Source: Chloroflexota bacterium
GTDB lineage: Bacteria > Chloroflexota > Anaerolineae > B4-G1 > SLSP01
Reading direction: 5' to 3'
Assembly: GCA_022707725.1 (NCBI GenBank)
Contig: JAKJAB010000108.1
Coordinates: 1 to 5,295 of the forward strand
DNA: 5,295 nt
Under the pieces are notes generated by a model, which saw only the letters and a list, made by a program, of their open reading frames with translations, ran no database searches and was not told where the DNA came from. This document shows, in pieces, positions 1-5,295 of this stretch (its first letter is position 1; every line of letters starts with the position of its first letter). The translations under genes and the position numbers were made by a program.

Positions 1-54
1 CACCATAGGATGAAACTCCTGATGTTCTCTATTTAATCCAAGAAAGGAATCCTT

Positions 55-2598
55 ATGCAAAAGACAATTTTCCTCAATGGAACCTGGTCTCTCCGAGACG
101 AAATCCTTACTTATCCACTCACCAACGCGCCGAAGCTTTCCCGTCTCGAGGAGGGCTGGATGGCGCAGCCCGTCCCTGGCGACATCCACCAGGGGTTGAT
201 CGCGGCTGGACGCATCGCCGAACCACTGCTTGGCCTCAACAGCTTCGACTGCGTGTGGACGGAGACGCGCTCGTGGTGGTTCCGCCGGACGTTCGTCGCG
301 CCTGATGGCTGGCAAGAGGCGGAGGTTGCAGAGCTGCAACTGCAAGGCCTCGACTGCAACGCCGAGATCTTCCTCAACGGTGAGCACATCGGCAGTCACC
401 CCAGCGCGTTCCGGCCCTTCGTGCGCGATGTGAAACCGCAGCTTATTGATGGCGAGAATGTGCTGCTTGTGCGGCTCACGGCGGGCGTCGAGCACGTCAC
501 CGAGGCCGATGTCGATTCTTGCGATGGGATGCGTCCCGGCACCGAAGCCGGCAACGGTCGCCCGGAGCGCGGCGAACCGCGCCGCACCTTCGCTCGCAAG
601 CCGCAGTACTCGTGGGGGTGGGATTGGAGCCCCCGGACGCCCACTACCGCCATCGGTGGAGATGTGACGCTGCGCCTGATGACCGCGGCCTGCATCCGCG
701 ACGTGGCGCTGCGCCCGGTGCAGCGCGGCGATGAGGTCCTCGTTTATGCCACGGTCGCTGTGGATCAGTTTCACTACTACAAAACCCGGGAAGGTACGGT
801 CAAGGTCACATTGAACGATGCGCAAGGTCGCGTTTTCTCTGCCGAAACGCAAACCTTGCTCCGTTCCGGCCTTACCTACGTCGAATTGCTCATTTCTATC
901 CCTAACGCTCAACTCTGGTGGCCCAACGGTTTCGGCGATCAGCACCTTTATACAGTTGAAACGACCCTTCGAATCAACGCTGCTTCGGCTAATGGCTGTT
1001 CGACTGGCGACTACGAACCTATCGACTACCAGACCTTCAACTACGGCATCCGTTTTGTCGAACTGGACACCGACGATGGCTTCGTTTTCGTTGTCAACGG
1101 CAAGAAAATCTACGCCAAAGGCGCGAACTGGATTCCTGCTGACGCGCTCTACGCCCGCGTGAGCGACGCCAGGTACGATACCCTTGTCCGTGAAGCGCGT
1201 GACGCCAATTTCAATATGCTGCGCATCTGGGGCGGCGGCCTTTACGAGCGCGACGCCTTCTATGACGCTTGTGACCGCTACGGCATTCTGCTTTGGCACG
1301 ATTTTATGTTCGCTTGCGCGCCGTACCCAGACCACCTGGCGTGGTTCCGCGAGGAGGTGGAGAAAGAAGCCGACTATCAAACCCGCCGCCTGCGCCATCA
1401 TCCCAGTCTGGCGCTGTGGTGCGGCAACAACGAGAACCATCAGGGGTTTGTGGATTGGTGGAAGGAGCGCACACGCGGCGGCGCGTATGTCTATAACTAC
1501 ACCCTGCCCGCTGTAGTGCAGCGCAACTGCCCCGAAATCCCGTACTGGAATAGTTCGCCCTATGGGGGCGAACGCCCCAATGCTTATGAGGTGGGCGACT
1601 GCCACTATTGGGGCGAGGGCACGATGAACCCCGATATGCAGGTGCGCATCACGCCGGAGACCTACGATGCATGTACCGCGCGCTTCGTCTCCGAGTTCGG
1701 TTACATCGGCGCGCCAGGCAAAGACACCGTGCTGACCTATCTCGACGGCGCGCCTTTCGACCGCCAGGGAAAGGTTTGGCAGCATCACAACAACACCTTC
1801 GAGAAGAACACGGTGGACGCGGGTATCCGCAAGCACTATGCCGATCCCAACGCGCTCTCGCCCGATGACTATCTGCTGTATAGCGGTCTGGTCCAGGGGA
1901 TGATGTATACCTACGCGCTGGACGCGATGCACGCCAATCCCAAGTGCGGCGGCAACCTCTTCTGGATGTACGAGGACTGTTGGGGCGAGGTCGGTTGGAC
2001 GATCATCGATTATTACCTGCGTCGCAAACCGGCATGGTACTTTGTGAGACGGACGTATGCCCCGCTGCGACTCATCCTGCGTCCTGTCGGCGACGATCAA
2101 ATCCGCGTCATTGTGGCAAACGATACGCCCGAGCCACTGTCTTTCGATTTGGAATATGGCTATCTCAGCTTGGGCGGCAGTCTGAGTAAGCTGCACGTAG
2201 CGCGGGTGGAAGCTGCGCCAACGGCGCGCACCGAGGCCCTGGTCTTCCCGCGCGGCGACCTCGACCCCACCTGCGGGTTGTGGATCGCCCGTGTTCCGGA
2301 GCGCCCTGACATCGACACGGCTATCTTTCGCGCCGTGGATTACCGTGAGTTGCAAGTTTCACCTTGCGCGTTGCAGGTTACACGGGGAGAATGGCAAATG
2401 GCGAATGGCAGATGGGAGCGCCGCGTGCGAGTGACAGCGGATAGCTACGCCCACGCTGTTCATTTCACGCTGCCGGAGGGGGCGTTGCCGTCGGATAACT
2501 ATTTCGATCTACTGCCGGGTGAGACGCGGGAGGTGGTGATAACGAGCAAGATGCCGCTGGAACCGGAGGCGATTGGCGTAACGTGTGTCGATGGGTAG
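55..2598 (+). CDS. GH2 family glycoside hydrolase, beta-mannosidase type
   Basis: Predicted retaining exo-glycosidase that removes terminal beta-mannosyl residues from oligosaccharides. The 847-residue length and domain order fit GH2 beta-mannosidases: N-terminal jelly-roll (about 5-210) with the signature YSWGWDWSPR at 185-194, Ig-like domain (about 210-335) with LWWPNG at 287-292, TIM barrel (about 340-670), and C-terminal beta domain ending in the typical SDNYFDLLPGE at 813-823. Barrel motifs visible are KGANWIPADA (355-364) and MLRIWGGGLYE (388-398). By family analogy the acid/base is E460 in WCGNNEN and the nucleophile is E547 in FVSEFGY; both are present. There is no signal peptide, so the enzyme should be cytoplasmic and act on imported substrate. 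The start is supported by AAAGGA at 43-48, 6 nt upstream. Residues 766-788 are encoded by short repeats (see repeat entries). The family is secure; the exact sugar specificity is inferred. Confidence 0.93.
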   Translation: MQKTIFLNGTWSLRDEILTYPLTNAPKLSRLEEGWMAQPVPGDIHQGLIAAGRIAEPLLGLNSFDCVWTETRSWWFRRTFVAPDGWQEAEVAELQLQGLDCNAEIFLNGEHIGSHPSAFRPFVRDVKPQLIDGENVLLVRLTAGVEHVTEADVDSCDGMRPGTEAGNGRPERGEPRRTFARKPQYSWGWDWSPRTPTTAIGGDVTLRLMTAACIRDVALRPVQRGDEVLVYATVAVDQFHYYKTREGTVKVTLNDAQGRVFSAETQTLLRSGLTYVELLISIPNAQLWWPNGFGDQHLYTVETTLRINAASANGCSTGDYEPIDYQTFNYGIRFVELDTDDGFVFVVNGKKIYAKGANWIPADALYARVSDARYDTLVREARDANFNMLRIWGGGLYERDAFYDACDRYGILLWHDFMFACAPYPDHLAWFREEVEKEADYQTRRLRHHPSLALWCGNNENHQGFVDWWKERTRGGAYVYNYTLPAVVQRNCPEIPYWNSSPYGGERPNAYEVGDCHYWGEGTMNPDMQVRITPETYDACTARFVSEFGYIGAPGKDTVLTYLDGAPFDRQGKVWQHHNNTFEKNTVDAGIRKHYADPNALSPDDYLLYSGLVQGMMYTYALDAMHANPKCGGNLFWMYEDCWGEVGWTIIDYYLRRKPAWYFVRRTYAPLRLILRPVGDDQIRVIVANDTPEPLSFDLEYGYLSLGGSLSKLHVARVEAAPTARTEALVFPRGDLDPTCGLWIARVPERPDIDTAIFRAVDYRELQVSPCALQVTRGEWQMANGRWERRVRVTADSYAHAVHFTLPEGALPSDNYFDLLPGETREVVITSKMPLEPEAIGVTCVDG
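2349..2383 (+). repeat. Imperfect 14-bp direct repeat inside the GH2 gene
   Basis: GTTGCAAGTTTCAC (2349-2362) recurs as GTTGCAGGTTACAC (2370-2383), with 12 of 14 bases identical. The 21-nt offset keeps the same reading frame, so the protein shows LQVS then LQVT at residues 766-769 and 773-776. It lies in the C-terminal beta domain of the hydrolase, directly before a second, tandem repeat. It could be a small duplicated or inserted element, or chance similarity between two beta strands. Confidence 0.5.
2390..2417 (+). repeat. 7-bp tandem repeat, four units, inside the GH2 gene
   Basis: Four consecutive heptamers are seen: AATGGCA, AATGGCG, AATGGCA and GATGGGA. They encode part of the segment EWQMANGRWE (779-788), which precedes the conserved C-terminal strands of the hydrolase. 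Because the unit is 7 bp, the frame shifts with each unit. The surrounding gene stays open, so the net change was compatible with translation. This looks like a low-complexity array inserted or expanded within coding sequence. Confidence 0.65.
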
Positions 2599-2687
2599 AA
2601 TCGGTGAACCCGCACGATAGAAAGTCGGTTTTTGATCGTTTGCTGGTAGAGAATGGATCACTTTGATGAACAATTGGGAGGCCGTCT

Positions 2688-3170
2688 ATGCCGGATATGC
2701 TTGTGAAACTGTACAACCTGGAGAACAAATGGGATTTCATTGCTGAGCAAGCGGCATTGGGGATCGTTATCCGTAAACCCATTGGCCCTGAAAACCGGCT
2801 CATCATCGAATGGGTGCGCGAGCAATTCAACCTCGCTTGGGCCAGCGAAGCCTCCGTGGCCCTGCACACTCATCCCGTGAGCTGTTTCATCGCACTCGAA
2901 GACGATGACATCATCGGATTCGCTTGTTATGATGCGACGGCATTGGGCTTTTTCGGCCCCATCGGCGTCGCTGAGAACGCGCGCGGTAAAGGGGTCGGTG
3001 CGGCCTTGACGATGGCTTGTCTGCTGGATATGAAGCTCAAGGGATATGGCTATGCCGTTATCGGCGCGGCTGGCCCTGTCGACTTCTACCGAAAAATCGT
3101 GGGTGCAGAGGTGATTGCTGATTCTGTTCCTGGAATCTTTCGAGGGATGTTGAGACAGCAAGAGCAGTAA
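2688..3170 (+). CDS. GNAT family N-acetyltransferase
   Basis: A 160-residue protein with a GNAT fold signature, expected to transfer an acetyl group from acetyl-CoA to an amine. Motif A is clear: a beta-4 strand (FFGPIGV, 88-94) followed by the acetyl-CoA pyrophosphate loop ARGKGVGAAL (98-107), matching R/Q-x-x-G-x-G/A with R99, G102 and G104. The following helix and the GYGYAVIG...VDFYRK segment fit motif B, with a C-terminal strand region near VPGIFRGML. There is no signal peptide or membrane segment. The start is supported by GGGAGG at 2676-2681, 6 nt upstream of ATG. It lies 89 nt after the hydrolase and its stop is 2 nt before the kinase start, so it is probably co-transcribed with the kinase. 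The substrate is unknown; an amino sugar, a small-molecule amine or a protein are all possible. An antisense open frame over the same DNA lacks recognisable domains. Confidence 0.88.
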   Translation: MPDMLVKLYNLENKWDFIAEQAALGIVIRKPIGPENRLIIEWVREQFNLAWASEASVALHTHPVSCFIALEDDDIIGFACYDATALGFFGPIGVAENARGKGVGAALTMACLLDMKLKGYGYAVIGAAGPVDFYRKIVGAEVIADSVPGIFRGMLRQQEQ

Positions 3171-3172
3171 TC

Positions 3173-4741
3173 ATGTCCGCTATGCAGGATCTAGTCATCG
3201 GTATCGACAGCAGCACAACCGCCTGCAAAGCAATTGTGTGGGATACACGCGGCGCGGCCCTCGCCGAAGGACGCGCTGCGTTGCCGTTGTGGATGCCGCG
3301 TCCCGCCTGGCACGAGCAGCCCGCCGAAGCGTGGTGGGAAGCGTGTGCGCAGGCCGTGCGTGCGGCGGCGACCCAGGTGCAAGCCGCTCAGATTGCCGCC
3401 CTGTGCATTTCCCCGCAACGTGAGACGTTTGTACCTGTGGATGAAACAGGCGCGCCCTTGCGCCCCGCCATCGTGTGGATGGACGAGCGCGCCCGCGATC
3501 TATTGCCCGTTATCGACCGGGAGTATGGGGCGGAGCGCATCCACCGCGAAACCGGCAAACCGCTCTCCGGCAATCTCACGCTTGGCAAGATCGCCTGGCT
3601 GCGCGCGCGCGAGCCTGACGTTTTTGCGCGCGCGGCGAAGTACCTGGATGTTGCCGCGTTTCTTACTCACAAGCTGACCGGCCATGCCCGCACGGGATGG
3701 GGCTGCGCCGATCCTACCGGCCTGTTCGATATGCGCACGAACACTTGGAACGCCGATCTGCTGGCTTACCTCGCCGTGAACGTGGCGCAGATGCCGGAAG
3801 CCTATCCGCCCGGCGCAGTGTTGGGGACGGTGACGCCCGAAGCCGCCGCGCTGACCGGCTTGCCCGTTGGTCTGCCTGTCGTGGCCGGCGTCGGCGATGG
3901 GCAGGCCGGTGGACTGGGTGTGGGCATCACACAACCGGGGCGGGCGTACCTCAACCTGGGCACGTCCGTCGTCTCCGGCGCGCACGCGGACACTTACGTG
4001 ACCGACCTCGCTTTCCGCACGATGGTCAGCGGGATTCCCGGCGCGTACAGCCTGGAGACCGTGCTCCTCGGCGGCGCGTATACGATTTCTTGGTTTGTGG
4101 AGAAGATAGCAGAATCGGCGAATCAGCGAATCGGCGAATCTGGAATCATGGATCATGAATCCGGGATTGAAAATTGGTATGACGCAGCGATTGCCGATAT
4201 CCCGCCGGGTGCGGAGGGGTTGGTGCTTGTGCCTTATTGGAATTCGGCGATGAATCCGTATTGGGATGCCGCCGCGAGCGGGATCGTGGTGGGATGGCGC
4301 GGCATTCACACGCGGGCGCACCTGTACCGGGCAATTCTGGAAGGGATCGCCTTCGAGCAGCGTTTGCACACGGAAGGGGTTGAGGTAGCACTTGGACAAC
4401 CCGTAGAAAGCTACGTCGCAATGGGCGGCGGCGCGCAGAGCGACCGTTGGCTGCAAATCATCGCCGATGTGACGGGAAAGCTGGTCTATCGCGCCGCTGT
4501 GACCGACGCGGCGGCTCTCGGCGCGGGCATCCTGGCGGCGACCGGCGCGAGCCTGTTCCGCGACGTGCGCGCGGCGGCAAAGGCGATGACATACATCAAA
4601 CCGGAGCCGTTTGCGCCCGATGAGGAACGACACACGTTCTACTCACAGTTGTATGTGGGAGTCTACCGCGCGCTGTTTCCTGCCGTGCAGCCGTATTTGC
4701 AGCGATTGACGGTGCTGACTGATGCACGGGAAATATCATAA
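3173..4741 (+). CDS. FGGY family carbohydrate kinase, xylulokinase-like
   Basis: ATP-dependent sugar or polyol kinase of the FGGY (actin/hexokinase-like) superfamily. The two-domain architecture is complete over 522 residues, slightly longer than the roughly 500 usual. Landmarks are the N-terminal phosphate loop IGIDSSTTACKAIVWD (9-24), ISPQRETF (79-86), AIVWMDERA (99-107), GVGDGQAGG (239-247) with D242 as the likely catalytic base, LGTSVVSG (262-269), the adenosine-binding MGGGAQSDRW (417-426) and AAALGAG (446-452). It closest resembles xylulokinase/gluconokinase-type proteins, but the substrate cannot be fixed from sequence. ATG at 3173 follows the acetyltransferase stop by 2 nt with only a weak AAGAG upstream, suggesting translational coupling; M4 (ATG at 3182) is a less supported alternative. 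Residues about 313-334 are encoded by tandem short repeats and look like an extra surface loop. No missing catalytic residue was noticed. Confidence 0.92.
   Translation: MSAMQDLVIGIDSSTTACKAIVWDTRGAALAEGRAALPLWMPRPAWHEQPAEAWWEACAQAVRAAATQVQAAQIAALCISPQRETFVPVDETGAPLRPAIVWMDERARDLLPVIDREYGAERIHRETGKPLSGNLTLGKIAWLRAREPDVFARAAKYLDVAAFLTHKLTGHARTGWGCADPTGLFDMRTNTWNADLLAYLAVNVAQMPEAYPPGAVLGTVTPEAAALTGLPVGLPVVAGVGDGQAGGLGVGITQPGRAYLNLGTSVVSGAHADTYVTDLAFRTMVSGIPGAYSLETVLLGGAYTISWFVEKIAESANQRIGESGIMDHESGIENWYDAAIADIPPGAEGLVLVPYWNSAMNPYWDAAASGIVVGWRGIHTRAHLYRAILEGIAFEQRLHTEGVEVALGQPVESYVAMGGGAQSDRWLQIIADVTGKLVYRAAVTDAAALGAGILAATGASLFRDVRAAAKAMTYIKPEPFAPDEERHTFYSQLYVGVYRALFPAVQPYLQRLTVLTDAREIS
4112..4143 (+). 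repeat. 8-bp tandem repeat, four units, inside the kinase gene
   Basis: Four consecutive octamers are seen: GAATCGGC, GAATCAGC, GAATCGGC and GAATCTGG. They encode the unusual peptide ESANQRIGESG (314-324) between the conserved AYTISWFVEKI segment and the IPPGAEGLVLVPYW segment of the FGGY kinase. The array is read through without a stop. It looks like a repeat expansion or insertion in a linker, not part of the conserved fold. Confidence 0.75.
4144..4171 (+). repeat. Degenerate 7-bp repeat following the octamer array
   Basis: Directly after the octamers come heptamers AATCATG (4144-4150) and GATCATG (4151-4157), then AATCCGG and GATTGAA, which are increasingly diverged. They encode IMDHESGIEN (325-334). 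The first two units are clear; the last two are arguable. Together with the octamers this forms a 60-bp repeat-derived segment inside the kinase gene. Confidence 0.5.
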
Positions 4742-4757
4742 AGTTGCTTGTGCAGAG

Positions 4758-4777
4758 CGTCGGATTGTGATCCGATG
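4758..4777 (+). terminator. Small hairpin between kinase and Nif3-like gene, possible weak terminator
   Basis: CGTCGGAT (4758-4765) pairs with ATCCGATG (4770-4777) around a TGTG loop, giving an 8-bp stem with one G-U pair. It begins 16 nt after the kinase stop. The only following T-run is TTTT at 4784-4787, not directly adjacent, so it is at best a weak intrinsic terminator. It may instead be an attenuating or 3'-end-stabilising structure between the two genes. Confidence 0.3.
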
Positions 4778-4823
4778 TAAGCGTTTTAAGGTGATCATCA
4801 CTCAGTTTGATCCATTGAATTCA

Positions 4824-4831
4824 TTGAGGAG
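4824..4831 (+). promoter_or_regulatory. Ribosome binding site of the Nif3-like gene
   Basis: TTGAGGAG contains a strong Shine-Dalgarno core (GAGGAG), 9 nt upstream of ATG at 4841. An in-frame TGA at 4808-4810 closes the frame upstream and no other ATG lies between, so this site fixes the start of the truncated final gene. Confidence 0.7.
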
Positions 4832-4840
4832 CCTACAAAA

Positions 4841-5295
4841 ATGACAAGAACCATTCAAAGTGTAATTGACACAATCCTTGCGGCAATTCCCGGCGCGCCG
4901 CTGGCGGAAACGGTGGACACGTTCAAGTCCGGCGATCCAACGCAGCCCGCGACCGGCATCGTGACGACGTTCCTCGCCAGTTACGCTGTGATCCGGCGCG
5001 CGGCGGAACTGGGCGCGAATCTCATCATCACCCACGAGCCGACGTTCTACAATCACCTGGACGAGACGGACTGGCTCAAGGAAGATCCCATTTATCAGGC
5101 CAAGCGTGCGTTGCTGGACGAGCACGGCATCGTCGTGTGGCGCTTTCATGATCACTGGCACATGCACCAACCGGACGGCATTATGACCGGGATTGTGCGG
5201 GCGATGGAGTGGGAGGCGTATTTGCCCGACGACGCAATGCCCCTTTTCACCTTACCGGAGACTACGGTGGGGGCGCTGGCGGCGGAACTGAAAGC
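4841..5295 (+). CDS. Nif3-like dinuclear metal centre protein, 3' end cut by window
   Basis: The open frame runs from ATG 4841 to the window edge, giving 151 residues with no stop, so the C-terminal part is missing. The N-terminal half matches the Nif3/NGG1p-interacting-factor fold: VDTFKSGDP (25-33) and TGIVTTFLAS (38-47) correspond to the family's VDGLQ...GI..t segment. These are followed by AAELGANLIITHEPTFYNH (54-72), the equivalent of the usual HHP metal-binding turn, here with a single histidine H65 before E66. A second likely ligand cluster is HDHWHMH (103-109). Family members form ring-like hexamers with two metal ions per subunit; the cellular function is not established. No signal peptide is visible. 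It is 99 nt downstream of the kinase with its own strong ribosome binding site, so it may be in the same operon or start a new unit. Confidence 0.85.
   Translation, partial: MTRTIQSVIDTILAAIPGAPLAETVDTFKSGDPTQPATGIVTTFLASYAVIRRAAELGANLIITHEPTFYNHLDETDWLKEDPIYQAKRALLDEHGIVVWRFHDHWHMHQPDGIMTGIVRAMEWEAYLPDDAMPLFTLPETTVGALAAELK

Noticed and set aside
1..36. Possible 3' end of an upstream gene (open frame ending with TAA at 34-36)
   Set aside because: Only 11 sense codons are visible and short open stretches of this size occur by chance; it cannot be distinguished from intergenic sequence.
2599..2687. Terminator candidate between hydrolase and acetyltransferase (ACGAT 2614-2618 with ATCGT 2635-2639, TTTTT nearby)
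   Set aside because: The stem is only 5 bp with a 16-nt loop, and the T-run lies inside the loop rather than after the stem, so it does not fit an intrinsic terminator.
2658..3161. Antisense open frame (167 codons) opposite the acetyltransferase
   Set aside because: The + strand has a good ribosome binding site and a clear acetyl-CoA-binding motif; the antisense product has no recognisable motif.
4112..4171. CRISPR-like or mobile-element end
   Set aside because: Units are 7-8 bp and contiguous with no spacers, the reading frame continues through them, and no transposase or terminal inverted repeat is nearby.
3500..4633. Long antisense open frame (377 codons) opposite the kinase
   Set aside because: The + strand encodes a complete FGGY kinase with all expected motifs. 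The antisense translation has no recognisable domain, is rich in Arg/His as expected from the complement of a GC-rich gene, and even reads through the repeat array.
4802..5170. Antisense open frame (122 codons) opposite the Nif3-like gene
   Set aside because: The + strand translation matches the Nif3 family with a strong ribosome binding site; the antisense frame shows no family features.

Overview
The window is a compact block of bacterial chromosome with four genes, all on the + strand. It is moderately GC-rich, with clear Shine-Dalgarno sites before three of the four genes. The gene set and the short in-frame repeat tracts resemble Chloroflexota (Anaerolineae-like) genomes. That placement is an impression from protein style and not a measured result. 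No rRNA, tRNA, CRISPR array, insertion sequence or phage gene was seen.

Layout: (1) 55-2598 encodes a cytoplasmic GH2 glycoside hydrolase of the beta-mannosidase type, with both catalytic glutamates intact. (2) After an 89-nt gap, 2688-3170 encodes a GNAT-family N-acetyltransferase. (3) Only 2 nt later, 3173-4741 encodes an FGGY carbohydrate kinase of xylulokinase-like type. (4) After a 99-nt gap with a small hairpin, 4841 to the window edge encodes the N-terminal 151 residues of a Nif3-like dinuclear-metal protein, cut off by the window.

The genes look like part of a carbohydrate-utilisation locus. An imported oligosaccharide would be trimmed inside the cell by the GH2 enzyme, and a sugar or polyol would be phosphorylated by the FGGY kinase. 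The acetyltransferase is translated in close coupling with the kinase, but its substrate cannot be read from sequence. The Nif3-like protein is a family without a settled biochemical role. Mannose itself is not a usual FGGY substrate, so either the kinase serves another sugar of the same glycan or the GH2 specificity is not simply beta-mannoside.

The most unusual feature is below gene level. Both the hydrolase and the kinase carry short tandem arrays of 7- or 8-bp units read through in frame. These look like small repeat insertions tolerated in surface-exposed parts of otherwise conserved enzymes. I did not find a convincing new biological system; the repeats, the kinase/hydrolase mismatch and the divergent Nif3 metal motifs are the points worth checking.
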